The translations under genes were made by a program, and so were the position numbers. The notes below the pieces were generated by a model. The model did not search any database and was not told the origin of the DNA. It saw only the letters and a program-made list of their open reading frames with translations. DNA of 64,000 bases from CAYYWP01 sp050176585 (GTDB lineage: Bacteria > Desulfobacterota > Binatia > HRBIN30 > CADEER01), in contig JBFXHX010000022.1 of NCBI GenBank assembly GCA_050176585.1, positions 3,475-67,474 of the forward strand, written 5' to 3'. Shown here piece by piece: positions 8,819 to 17,557 of this stretch; position 1 is the first letter of the stretch, and each line of letters begins with the position of its first letter.

Positions 8819-9402
8819 GACAGTATCTCGTCGGCTGTGCTGGCGGTCACGACGAACAGGCATCCGCCCAGCGTACGGACGCCGTCGTGGACGCTCCCGG
8901 TCAGAGCGCTACAATAGTCCCCCGTCCGCATCAGCACGCCGCCGACCAGCAAGTCGCCCTCGAGCAGATACAGCTCTTCGAGACCGGCATGGCGATGGGC
9001 CGGATACGCCGTGCCGGGCGCCATGCGCCCGAGCACCGTAGCGCGGTTAGCCGTGGGGTCCGCCATCAGGAGCTTGATCTCGAACCCGGCGATGGCGGTG
9101 GGCTGCCACTCGAGCCGCGCGCCGCGGACGAACCGCACTCCCCCGGCGTCGAGCACCGCGGCCTCGTGACGAGCGATAGCATCGAGCACGCGCGCGCGCG
9201 CCGGTGCGGGCGCGGTGGTGGCCCGAGCGGCAAACGCGAGCTGGTCGGCAACCGCGGCAAACGCCTCCACTTCGGCGCGGTACCGGAGATCGCCGTCGGC
9301 CAAGCGCGTCGCGATCTCGCGCGCTTCCGGCGCGGTCAGTGCACCGAGCGCGTACAGCGCCGCGCGCTCGCGCACCCGCTCGATGCTGTCGTCCGCGGTC
9401 AC
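8815..9402 (-). CDS. ChrR-like anti-sigma factor with cupin domain
   Basis: A 195-residue protein. Residues 1-60 resemble an anti-sigma domain (R-A-A-L-Y-A-L-G-A-L-T-A-P-E-A), but the zinc-binding HxxxCxxC motif of classical ChrR is absent. Residues 90-190 form a cupin with metal-ligand candidates His136, His138, Glu142 and His172 (AHRHAGLEELYLLEGD). In ChrR this C-terminal cupin is the part needed to sense singlet oxygen and peroxides. The pattern here suggests a soluble, metal-bearing sensor controlling the sigma factor encoded just upstream (9399-10007; 4-bp overlap). No transmembrane helix is seen, unlike the second anti-sigma factor of the operon. Confidence 0.82.
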   Translation of the reverse strand: MTADDSIERVRERAALYALGALTAPEAREIATRLADGDLRYRAEVEAFAAVADQLAFAARATTAPAPARARVLDAIARHEAAVLDAGGVRFVRGARLEWQPTAIAGFEIKLLMADPTANRATVLGRMAPGTAYPAHRHAGLEELYLLEGDLLVGGVLMRTGDYCSALTGSVHDGVRTLGGCLFVVTASTADEILS

Positions 9403-10007
9403 CGGCCATCCTTGCCGAGCGGCCGCGGTGCGTCCAGCGGCGCGAGCAGCACCCGCAGCTGCATCATCGCGGCCCGGATGTGGGTCTTCACCGTCCCCAG
9501 TGGCTGGTGCAACGTCGCGGCAATCTCCGCCTGGCTCATGCCCGCGAAGTAGGCGAGCTCGATGAGCTGCCGCGACTCATCGCTCAGGTGGCGCAGCGCG
9601 CTGTGCACGAAGCGGTGCCGCTCGGCGGCGGCGGTCAGCGCTTCCGGGCCGGGGGCATCGGCGCTGACATATCGCGCGGCTTCGAGCGGCTCTGTGGCCT
9701 GGTCGCGGCCACGCGCGCGCAGCGCGTCGATCGCTCGGCTGCGCGTCATGTTGAGTACCCACGCGGTCGGACTCCCCCGCGCGCTGACGTACTCCGCCAC
9801 ATGTTTCCAGACCTGCGTATACACCTCGACCATCACGTCTTCCGCCGCAGCGGGGTCGCCGAGGATGCGGAGCGCCAGGCCGTACGCCAGCGGGTTCGTC
9901 TGGTCGTAGAATTCCGCCATCGCCGCCTGCTCTCCCGCCGCGATGCGCGCCAGGAGGACCTCGCGGCTCGGTTCCACGCGAACAGCCGCCGGCCAATCCG
10001 GGGACAT
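9399..10007 (-). CDS. ECF RNA polymerase sigma factor, first gene of the operon
   Basis: A 202-residue sigma-70 protein. Region 2 is seen in FYDQTNPLAYGLALRILGD and WVLNMTRSRAIDALR. Region 4 is LSDESRQLIELAYFAGMSQA with the helix-turn-helix GTVKTHIRAAM. I place the start at the ATG at 10007, about 15 residues before the first conserved helix; a longer form from 10100 is possible. It is a paralogue of the sigma factor two genes downstream, and the operon reads sigma, cupin anti-sigma, sigma, membrane anti-sigma. It is divergent from the DUF4331 gene at 10395, so the shared 387-bp gap is where autoregulated promoters would be expected. Confidence 0.88.
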   Translation of the reverse strand: MSPDWPAAVRVEPSREVLLARIAAGEQAAMAEFYDQTNPLAYGLALRILGDPAAAEDVMVEVYTQVWKHVAEYVSARGSPTAWVLNMTRSRAIDALRARGRDQATEPLEAARYVSADAPGPEALTAAAERHRFVHSALRHLSDESRQLIELAYFAGMSQAEIAATLHQPLGTVKTHIRAAMMQLRVLLAPLDAPRPLGKDGR

Positions 10008-10394
10008 GGAAGCTGTGACCGCAGCTACCACCGTTCCTGCCGGAGAGGCAAACAACGGCACGTGGGATGCGAGGTCCACGGCTGCTCTACGAGCGCTCAC
10101 GAAAAGTGGATTGCGGGATTTTACCCTTGGCGTGTCGACGCCGCATTGACTGGCGCCGTCCGCGGGCTTCTACCGACATCAACGAACGAGGTGCTGTTTA
10201 ATTCAAGCTCGCCACGCATGTGTCCGCGGCGCTGCGCGCCCGCAGCGGCGCTATGGTACCCGCAGCAGCGCGGCACGTCCGCCCGCAATCCAGTCTGCGG
10301 ATGCCGGCGTAGAGCATGGTGCAGGGCGTACACCACTCGGGGGCGTTCCTTTTGGAGCTTGGCCCGGCCAGGCAAATTGGAAAAGGAGGCCGCG
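10008..10394. other. Divergent intergenic region between sigma operon and DUF4331 gene
   Basis: A 387-bp gap with no convincing gene. It must carry the promoters of the leftward sigma/anti-sigma operon and the rightward metal island. I see no clear sigma-70 -35/-10 pair, which fits ECF-type control, but I could not define an ECF promoter motif from one copy. A strong ribosome binding site (AAAAGGAGG) sits at the right edge. Confidence 0.5.
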
Positions 10395-12152
10395 ATGTTT
10401 CCACCCAGCCGGTCGCTTCCGCTTCCCCCTCGGGCTCTCCTCGCTGCACTGTTCGCCGCGATGTGTTCCGCGCCGTCGGCGGCAGGCGCATCGAGCCATC
10501 GCGAGGCCCCGGCGATCAGCGAGGATCCGGCAGTCGACGACACCGACACCTACGCGTTCGTCTCCCCCGAGCACCCCGACCGCGTGGTCCTGATCGGCAA
10601 CTGGTTTCCCGCTGAGGAGCCCTCCGGCGGCCCCAACTATTTCCGCTTCTCCGATGCCGCGCGCTACCGCATCAACATCGATCGCGACGGCGAGCTCCCG
10701 GTCGACGACATCGTCTACGAGTTCGCTTTCACCACCGAGGTGCGATCGCCGGAGGATCCCACTGATCCCGCGGTGGGCACCTTCCTGGCCGCCACCGGTC
10801 CGATCACCGCGCTCGACGACGCCACCTACAACCTGCGCCAGTACTTCACCGTCAGCAAGATCGTGAACGGCACGCGCGGCACGCCGATCGACCGCGATGT
10901 CGGCGGGCGGCGGCTGCTCAGTCCGCCGAACAACATCGGGCCGTTCTCGACACCGAATTACCCGGCGCTGGCCACTGCCGCGGTGTATGACATCGGCGAC
11001 GGCGTGCGGGTGTTCGCCGGGCAGCGCGATGATGCGTTCTTCGTCGACCTCGGCGCGGTGTTCGATGGTCTGCAGTTGCGCCCGATCACCGGCACGCTCC
11101 GGCAGGACAACCCGGCGCGGTTGGGACAACCCGGCGGCGGGAAGGACGCACTCGCCGGTTTTAACGTGCACACCATCGCGCTCGAGATCCCCATCGACCA
11201 ACTCGTCACTACCGAGCAGCCGATCCTCGGCATGTACACCTCGGCCAGCCGCCCGACGATGCTGGTGCGCTCGCCGGAGGGTGACACGCACAGCGCAGAC
11301 TTCGTGCAGGTATCGCGTCTGGGCTTTCCGCTCGCCAACGAGCTGTTCGGCTCCATTCCGACCATCAAGGACCAATACAATCGGGCCGAGCCGGGCGGCG
11401 AGTTCGACGTCGAGGTATTGCTGCCGCGCGTGCGCAACCCCGAGCTCACCAACCTCTTCCGCGTGCTCTTCCCGGAGGCGTTCACCACCATGAATCTGCC
11501 GCCCCAGGACAACCGGCTCGACCTCGTCGCCGCCGTCTTCACCGGCGTCCCGGGAGTGAACAAGATCGGCGACGAGCCCGCGCCCGCCGACTTGCTGCGA
11601 CTGAACACGAGCCTCGGCAGCGCGAAGCGCCCCGGCGACGAGGGGTTCAGCTCGCTCGGCGTGCTCGGCGGCGACACCACCGGTTTCCCGAACGGGCGTC
11701 GGCCGTGGGACGACGTCGTCGACATCGAGCTCCGCGTCGCCGCCGGCGTGCTCTACAAAGCGCTGATCGACCCCGAGAGCCCCGATTTCAACGTCGCGCC
11801 GAACAACCTGCTGGCCGACGGCGTCGACGTGAACGACCTGCCCTTCCTCGATGCCTTCCCGTTCCTCGCCCATCCCAGCGGCGGCAAAGACACGCCGCAC
11901 GCCGGGCCGGTTCAGGGCACCCCGGAACTGCCGACCGCGACGCCGTCCGCGACCATCACGGCTACGCCGAATGTCACGCCGACGAATACCCGCGCGCGCG
12001 GCGATAGCGACGATAGTTGTCACATCGGCCGTGCCCATGCATCCGCTAGCAGCGCGTGGGTGCTGCTCATACCCGCCGCCTTGGTGGCCTTGCGGCGGCC
12101 GCGCCGGGCTGGCCACCGAGACCCGCACCCGCGAGATGTCGGTGGCGCATAG
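10395..12152 (+). CDS. DUF4331 secreted protein with C-terminal sorting-type signal
   Basis: A 585-residue exported protein. The ATG at 10395 is set by AAAAGGAGGCCGCG upstream and by the signal peptide (LPLPPRALLAALFAAMCSAPSA). The mature start ASSHREAPAISEDPAVDDTD is the hallmark of DUF4331, and the family pattern continues to about residue 510. A short Thr/Pro linker follows. The C-terminus then has the layout of a sorting signal: DSDDSC at 537-542, a hydrophobic helix at about 555-567 (WVLLIPAALVAL) and an Arg cluster (RRPRR). About 13 extra residues follow the Arg cluster, which is longer than usual for such tails. The molecular function of DUF4331 is not established; these genes often sit beside TPR genes, as here. 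Confidence 0.88.
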   Translation: MFPPSRSLPLPPRALLAALFAAMCSAPSAAGASSHREAPAISEDPAVDDTDTYAFVSPEHPDRVVLIGNWFPAEEPSGGPNYFRFSDAARYRINIDRDGELPVDDIVYEFAFTTEVRSPEDPTDPAVGTFLAATGPITALDDATYNLRQYFTVSKIVNGTRGTPIDRDVGGRRLLSPPNNIGPFSTPNYPALATAAVYDIGDGVRVFAGQRDDAFFVDLGAVFDGLQLRPITGTLRQDNPARLGQPGGGKDALAGFNVHTIALEIPIDQLVTTEQPILGMYTSASRPTMLVRSPEGDTHSADFVQVSRLGFPLANELFGSIPTIKDQYNRAEPGGEFDVEVLLPRVRNPELTNLFRVLFPEAFTTMNLPPQDNRLDLVAAVFTGVPGVNKIGDEPAPADLLRLNTSLGSAKRPGDEGFSSLGVLGGDTTGFPNGRRPWDDVVDIELRVAAGVLYKALIDPESPDFNVAPNNLLADGVDVNDLPFLDAFPFLAHPSGGKDTPHAGPVQGTPELPTATPSATITATPNVTPTNTRARGDSDDSCHIGRAHASASSAWVLLIPAALVALRRPRRAGHRDPHPRDVGGA

Positions 12153-12159
12153 CACATCG

Positions 12160-13539
12160 ATGCCGCAGGGGGGTGCTGTCGCCGCGCGCTCTTGGCTGGT
12201 GCGCGCGGCCAGCGCCTCGCCTGGGCCCGCTGCGTTGCGGCGGAACTGCCGGCGTGTGGTGATAACTGCCGCAGTGGCCACACTGCTCGCGCTCACCGGC
12301 TGCCGCGGCAATCCCCCTCGGGCGGAGAACGCCCGGCAGTTGAGCGCGCCGGTGTTGACCCCGACCGCGACGCGGGACGCCCTCCTGCGAGACGGCATCG
12401 AGGTGCTGCACATGGCGCAATGCGAAGCCGATCTCGCCCAGCATCAACGCGCTGATAGCATTGCCGCCGAGCTCATCGCGCGCGACCAGTCGGATGCGCG
12501 GGCGCTCACCCTGCGCGCCGCAGCGCGCGCCGGGCTGCACCAATTCGAAGATGCCGCCGCGCTCGCAGAGCGCGCCATCGCCATCAATCCGTATGACGCG
12601 GCGGCGTACGCCGTGTTGGCGGACGCGCTGATCGAGCTGGGACAGTACGACCGCGCGCTGCACACGGTACAGCACCTGCTGAACCTCAAGCCCACACACG
12701 CCGCCTATGCGCGCGCCGCATACCTGCGCGTGCTGTACGGAGACCAGGCCGGCGGGCTCCGGTTGATGCGGCTCGCCGTCTCCGCCGCGCCCCCGAACCG
12801 GCCGGATGAGCGCGCTTGGCACCTCGTCCAGCTCGCGCACGATGCCCTCGCGGCCGGCGACATCGCCACCGCCGAACACGCCTACCAACAGGTGCTATCC
12901 GCACGCCCCGAAGACGGCCGCGCGCTGCAGGGCCGGGCCGCCATCGCCGCCGGGCGCGGCGAGCTCGAATCGGCGATCGAGTTGTACGAGCGAGCAACCG
13001 CGGGCGGCCCCGCCCCCGATGCGCACGCCGCGCTGGCCGACATCTACACTGCGCTCGACCGGCGGGCGGACGCACAGCGGCACTACCGCGCGGCGGAGCG
13101 CGCGGAACTCGCCGAGCGCGAGCGGATGGAACGCCCTGAGGGTCGCCACTTGGCGCTGCTGTATGCGGATTACGGTGATCCGGCCGAGGCCTTGCGTCTG
13201 GCCGAACAGGATGCCGCGCATCGCGACGACGTGTTCACTGCCGACGCAGTGGCCTGGGCTCTGTACCGCGCGGGCCGCATCCCGGAGGCGCGCCGAACCG
13301 CGGCCCGGGCGCTGCGGCTGGGCACCCGCGATCCGCTGCTGCTCTACCACGCCGGCTCGATCGCCGCGGCGGACGGAGATCACGGGGAAGCCGAACGACT
13401 GCTCAGCGGCGCCCTCGTATCCGAAGCCGCGCTCGGACCGTTGCGGGCGGCGCACGCGCGCGCGCTCCTGTCCGCTTCGCGCGCGGCAACCGGCGCACAC
13501 GAGAACGCGCCGGCTGGCAACAGGGAAAATCGCGGGTGA
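12160..13539 (+). CDS. TPR-repeat lipoprotein
   Basis: A 459-residue protein. Near residue 50 there is a lipoprotein signal: hydrophobic VVITAAVATLLALTGC with C as the likely lipidated residue. The rest is helical TPR repeats (for example ALAERAIAINPYDAAAYAVL and A-Y-Q-Q-V-L-S-A-R-P-E-D-G-R-A-L-Q-G), 8-10 units. The start is uncertain: ATGs at 12136 and 12160 precede a GTG closer to the signal, and none has a good ribosome binding site. The 12136 start would overlap the DUF4331 gene by 17 bp. It probably acts as a scaffold on the periplasmic face of a membrane. DUF4331 followed by a TPR protein is a recurring gene pair. Confidence 0.8.
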   Translation: MPQGGAVAARSWLVRAASASPGPAALRRNCRRVVITAAVATLLALTGCRGNPPRAENARQLSAPVLTPTATRDALLRDGIEVLHMAQCEADLAQHQRADSIAAELIARDQSDARALTLRAAARAGLHQFEDAAALAERAIAINPYDAAAYAVLADALIELGQYDRALHTVQHLLNLKPTHAAYARAAYLRVLYGDQAGGLRLMRLAVSAAPPNRPDERAWHLVQLAHDALAAGDIATAEHAYQQVLSARPEDGRALQGRAAIAAGRGELESAIELYERATAGGPAPDAHAALADIYTALDRRADAQRHYRAAERAELAERERMERPEGRHLALLYADYGDPAEALRLAEQDAAHRDDVFTADAVAWALYRAGRIPEARRTAARALRLGTRDPLLLYHAGSIAAADGDHGEAERLLSGALVSEAALGPLRAAHARALLSASRAATGAHENAPAGNRENRG

Positions 13540-13690
13540 TTTCGGAGCCGGCATCGCCGCGCGCTGCACCTGCGGCGACGGGCGCGCCGCGGGCTCATTG
13601 CACCACGGCGTTGCGCGATTGGATGTCGCCGCCGGACACGTGGTAACGCATGGGGCGCGCCCGATCGCGCCTAGTGGTAGGGAGAATCGC

Positions 13691-14287
13691 ATGCGGACTT
13701 GCGTTGCGCCTCGCGCGAGAGCGCGGCCCACCGGGCGACCACCCGGGCGGGCGCTCCGCATCGCAGTCGCCCTGCTGTTCGCCGGCTCGCTCGCGATCTC
13801 TCGAGCACCGCTCGTTCGCCACCAGCACGCCGGCGGAGAGCGCTTCCACGTCCACCTGCAGCGGCTGGTCGACACCGCCGCGCCCGCCGGTCCTGTCGCG
13901 GCACGCGACCGCCGTGAAGGAGCCGCCGGCACGGGCCATCGCCATCACGAGCACGCTCACGATCATCACCATCCGGACGGTCATGGCGATGATCTGTGGC
14001 ACACACGCGAGCATGGAGCCGACGCCCGCGCGGACGATGCGGATCGCCGAACTGCGCGGTCCGTAGGCCGCCTGGCCTTCGCGCTCGGTCCGAGCGTCAA
14101 TGGCGGCCACTGGCACCACCAGCAGTGCTTCGACCGTGCAACCGTGCGCGAATGCGCGGTCATGTGCCTGACGGCGCCGGTCCCCACCGCGCCGGGGCTG
14201 ACTGGCCCATGCGCCGCGCACGTCGTGGTTGCGCGAGCACCCGCGCGCGCCCCCCCGCGAACCTTCTCTTTCCAACCACAGTGTTGA
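13691..14287 (+). CDS. His-rich secreted protein, possible metal binder
   Basis: A 198-residue protein. The start at 13691 is set by GGTAGGGAGAATCGC upstream, and a hydrophobic segment (R-I-A-V-A-L-L-F-A-G-S-L-A-I) follows as signal or anchor. The region around residues 40-105 is packed with His (RHQHAGGERFHVHLQ, then GHRHHEHAHDHHHPDGHG). Three or four Cys lie in the C-terminal 60 residues. I recognise no named domain. The position directly before a TonB receptor, and the His content, suggest a periplasmic zinc or copper binder. The last 40 residues are Pro/Ala rich. An overlapping, out-of-frame reading shares the 5' part, but only this frame has a ribosome binding site and signal peptide. 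Confidence 0.6.
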   Translation: MRTCVAPRARARPTGRPPGRALRIAVALLFAGSLAISRAPLVRHQHAGGERFHVHLQRLVDTAAPAGPVAARDRREGAAGTGHRHHEHAHDHHHPDGHGDDLWHTREHGADARADDADRRTARSVGRLAFALGPSVNGGHWHHQQCFDRATVRECAVMCLTAPVPTAPGLTGPCAAHVVVARAPARAPPRTFSFQPQC

Positions 14288-14327
14288 CGCGAGCCCACCG
14301 CCGGGTGGGCCGTGGGGAAGGGGAGCC

Positions 14328-16724
14328 ATGCATCGCCAGATTGCAGGGGTGTCGCTTGCGCTCGCGCTCGGGTTGCTGCCGGCTGATGCCGCGCTAGCGC
14401 AGGCGGCGACCGGTAGGTCCGCGGGAGCGAGCGTCGCCGAAGACGGGGGCACGTCCGAGCGAAAGACGACAGCGCCGGAGCGCCGCGGCACGGCCGGCGC
14501 GCGCGACGAACAACGCGGGCCGGGCGTGACCCGGCTGGAAGAGGTCGTCGTCGAGGCCGACAAACCGCAGTCAGCGGCCTCATCGAAGGTGATCCGCACG
14601 CGCGATTACGCGCTGCGCCCGCACTCGACGACACAGGAGATCCTCAACAACGTGCCCGGCTTGGTCGTCGTCCAGCACCAGGGCGGTGGAAAGGCCGTGC
14701 AGTATCTGATCCGCGGCTTCGACGCCGATCACGGGACCGACTTCGCGCTCTTCACCGATGGCGTACCCGTCAACATGGTCACGCACGGGCACGGGCAGGG
14801 GTATGCGGACATCAACTACCTGATCCCGGAGACCGTGCGAGACCTGCAATTGTTCAAAGGGCCGTACTTCGTCGAGCTCGGCGATTTCTCGCTCGCCGGG
14901 GCGCTGAAGATCGAAACCAAGGATGAGTTCCAGCAGAACTTCGCGCTGGCGGAAGGCGGCTCGTTCGACACGCAGCGCTACGTGCTCGGCGGCTCCGTGC
15001 CGCTCAGCTGGGCCAAGACCCTGCTGGCGGCCGAGGCATATTTCACCAATGGTCCATTTGAAAACCCGCAGCACTACGCGCGCTACAACGCCTTCGCGAA
15101 GTTGACGCTCACTCCCACGGCGGATCACCGCCTCAGCTTTCTCGCGTCGGCGTACTCGGGCGACTGGGACGGCTCCGGTCAGATTCCGGCTCGCATCGTA
15201 GGCGATGGACCCGGCGAGATCAGCCGTTTTGGTTCGCTCGACCCCAGCGAAGGCGGGAAGACCGATCGCGAAACCCTGAGCGCGCAGTGGCGCTTCGAGC
15301 CGAGCACGGATGAGGAATGGTCAGCGCAGCTCTGGGGCAGCCATTACCATCTCCGGCTCTATTCGAACTTCACCTTCTTCCGCGACACCGGTTTGCGGTT
15401 CTACGTACCGCCGGGCACGAACCGGTTCGTCGACCGCTGTGCCGCTCTCGGCGGCGCGTGCCCGGCGCTGCCCGATCCCTCGATTCCACTGAACGCATTC
15501 GTCCCCGGCGACGGCATCGAGCAGGACGACAGCCGCCTCCTGTGGGGCGGTTTTGCACAGTACAGCCGCTTCTGGACCCTCTCCGGCGTGCCCGGGCTCG
15601 GCGCTGTGCCGATGCAGACCGCCTTCGGCATCACTGCGCGCGGCGACGACATCGACCTCGCGCTGTGGCGTCAGGTCCGCCGCACACGCTTCCTCGAAGT
15701 TAACGCGGTGGCCGTGTACGAGCAGTCGATCAGCGGCTACTGGGGTCAGCAGATCTTTCTCACCGACTGGGCGCGGCTGACGGGCGGCGTGCGCGGCGAC
15801 GTGTTTTTCTTCGACGTGCGAAATCGCCTGCCGCAGCAGAATCCCGACCCCAACTTCGCGCCGGTGCCGATCCAGGGCGATCGGACGGCGGGGCTGGCGA
15901 GCCCCAAGGCCAACCTCGTGCTCGGACCATGGCACGGTACCGAGTACTACCTGAATTTCGGATACGGCTTTCACTCCAACGACGCGCGCAGCGTAGTTCT
16001 CACCGGAACCGATGGGCTCGTACAGGGATACGGATACGAGCTCGGCGCGCGCACGCGGCAGTTCGGTCGGCTCGACGCGGCCGCGGCGTTATGGCTGCTC
16101 GACCTCGACAGCGAGCTCGTCTTCTCGGGCGATGGCGGCAGCGTCGACGCGGAGATCGATCCCGTCACCGGCAACTTCGTCCCGGGTCCTCCGTCGCGCC
16201 GTTGGGGCGTCGATTTCGAGACCCGGTATCGGTTCACCGACTGGCTCTTCGCCGATTACGATCTCATGTGGGCCGACCCGCGCTTTCGCAACGGCGATGC
16301 AATACCGCTCGCGCCGACGTTGCTGATGAACGGGGGGCTCACAGCGGATTTCTCCAACGGGTTTGCCGCCGCGTTCCGCTTGCGTTTTCTCGGCAATCGT
16401 CCCGCTGACGAGTCGCGCACACTGACCGCCCAGGGGTATGCGCTGCTCGACCTGCTGCTGCGCTACCGGTGGCGAAACGTCGAAGCGTCGTTGGCGTTTC
16501 TCAATCTCACGGACACCGCCTGGCGCGAAGCGCAGTTCGCCGAATCGACCTGCGTAAACCAAATGCCCGGGCGCGATTACGCCGATCCCCCGGGCACGGG
16601 GCAACCGTGCCCGGCGCAAGGCAGTCGACCGTCGCAAATGGCATTCGCCGATGGCATCAATGGAATCGCATTCACGCCTGGCAGTCCGTTCGGCGTGCGC
16701 GCCGGATTGCAAATCTTCTTTTGA
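14328..16724 (+). CDS. TonB-dependent outer-membrane receptor (probable metal or metallophore uptake)
   Basis: A 798-residue receptor. The ATG at 14328 follows GGGGAAGGGGAGCC and starts a signal peptide cleaved near ALAQ (residue 25). A TonB box, EEVVVEA, lies at about 71-77. The plug domain is seen in STTQEILNNVPGLVVVQHQG and YLIRGFDADHGTDFALFTDG. A His/Gly-rich loop (MVTHGHGQGYADIN) follows, of a kind found in a receptor subgroup whose ligand I cannot name. The barrel continues to the C-terminal aromatic end (GLQIFF), as expected for insertion by the BAM machinery. The gene for its energy-coupling protein, TonB, begins within 7 bp but is frameshifted. Flanking His-rich genes and the MbnP gene suggest a metal substrate; this is inference. 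Confidence 0.88.
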   Translation: MHRQIAGVSLALALGLLPADAALAQAATGRSAGASVAEDGGTSERKTTAPERRGTAGARDEQRGPGVTRLEEVVVEADKPQSAASSKVIRTRDYALRPHSTTQEILNNVPGLVVVQHQGGGKAVQYLIRGFDADHGTDFALFTDGVPVNMVTHGHGQGYADINYLIPETVRDLQLFKGPYFVELGDFSLAGALKIETKDEFQQNFALAEGGSFDTQRYVLGGSVPLSWAKTLLAAEAYFTNGPFENPQHYARYNAFAKLTLTPTADHRLSFLASAYSGDWDGSGQIPARIVGDGPGEISRFGSLDPSEGGKTDRETLSAQWRFEPSTDEEWSAQLWGSHYHLRLYSNFTFFRDTGLRFYVPPGTNRFVDRCAALGGACPALPDPSIPLNAFVPGDGIEQDDSRLLWGGFAQYSRFWTLSGVPGLGAVPMQTAFGITARGDDIDLALWRQVRRTRFLEVNAVAVYEQSISGYWGQQIFLTDWARLTGGVRGDVFFFDVRNRLPQQNPDPNFAPVPIQGDRTAGLASPKANLVLGPWHGTEYYLNFGYGFHSNDARSVVLTGTDGLVQGYGYELGARTRQFGRLDAAAALWLLDLDSELVFSGDGGSVDAEIDPVTGNFVPGPPSRRWGVDFETRYRFTDWLFADYDLMWADPRFRNGDAIPLAPTLLMNGGLTADFSNGFAAAFRLRFLGNRPADESRTLTAQGYALLDLLLRYRWRNVEASLAFLNLTDTAWREAQFAESTCVNQMPGRDYADPPGTGQPCPAQGSRPSQMAFADGINGIAFTPGSPFGVRAGLQIFF

Positions 16725-16730
16725 GTGGCC

Positions 16731-17464
16731 ATGCGGAATGTCGCCACCGGCGGCACGACCGGACGGAGAACAGCCGCCGCGGCGCTCGCATCGGCGCTCG
16801 TCCATGGCACGGTGTTGGGGATCTGCGCGATCACGGCGTTTCGCATCGCGGTGGACCCCGACCGAGTGATGATTCCGGTGAGCGTGCGCGAGCCCGCGCC
16901 TCCAGCGCCGCCGGCGGACGGTGCTGCGCACGCGCTCACGACGGCGCCCCGGCCCATACCCGCTCCGCCGCCCATGCCGGTGCCGCGGCGCCCGCGGCTG
17001 GAGCCGACACCCGAAGCGCTCGCGCCGACGCGCCCGGCCCCCACCGCCCGGGTGCTCCCACCGGCGCCCCGGGAAGAACCAGGCCCCGAGCCAGCGGCGG
17101 CAGTAGCCGCCGGCGGCCGTGGGCAGAGCACAGCACCGGATGACGGCCGCGCCGGCTCCGGGGTCGACAGAGCATTTCGCCTCGATCAGGTCGCCGTGCC
17201 CCCCGCGATACTGAAAGCCGTGCAACCGGCGTATCCCGCGGCGGCGCGGCAACGCGGGCAGGAAGGCATCGTGATCGTTCAGGCGATCATCGATCGCGCC
17301 GGCGCGATCGAATACGACAGCTGCGCGTAATGGAGTCGCGCCCGCCGTTCGATGCTGCCGCGCTGGACGCGTTCCGGCGCTGGCGCTTCAAGCCAGGGCG
17401 CGACGACCGGGGCGAGGCGGTGCGAGTGGTGATCGAGCAGCCGATCCGCTTCCGGCTCCGTTGA
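16731..17464 (+). pseudogene. tonB: TonB-family protein, interrupted by a single-base frameshift
   Basis: The first frame (GTG at 16725 or ATG at 16731) has an N-terminal membrane anchor (AALASALVHGTVLGICAI), a Pro-rich periplasmic spacer and the start of a TonB C-terminal domain (AVQPAYPAAARQRGQEG). It stops at 17328-17330 after EYDSCA. The other half of the domain continues in a second frame from 17330 to 17464 (FDAAALDAFRRWRFKPG and VVIEQPIRFRLR). Adding one G after base 17321 restores DSVRVMESRPPFD and an intact TonB of about 245 residues. So it is either a recent one-base loss or a consensus error. It follows the receptor gene directly. A second, intact tonB at 53.6 kb might substitute. 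Confidence 0.85.
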
Positions 17465-17557
17465 GGGGACGCCATCGGCTCCCGCGCCACTGCGAGGGCG
17501 TGGCCGTGGGCATCCAAAGTTGACTTTAGACGAGGGGGGCGACAGGCTCGTAGTCCG

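Noticed and set aside
9204..12152. A 982-codon version of the DUF4331 protein
   Set aside because: The first 397 codons overlap the sigma and anti-sigma genes antisense; the true start has an RBS and signal peptide at 10395.
10251..12413. A 720-codon open frame on the minus strand opposite the DUF4331 gene
   Set aside because: It is antisense to a well-supported gene with signal peptide, RBS and family motifs. Its translation is Arg/Val/Gly rich without motifs; long antisense frames are expected at this GC content.
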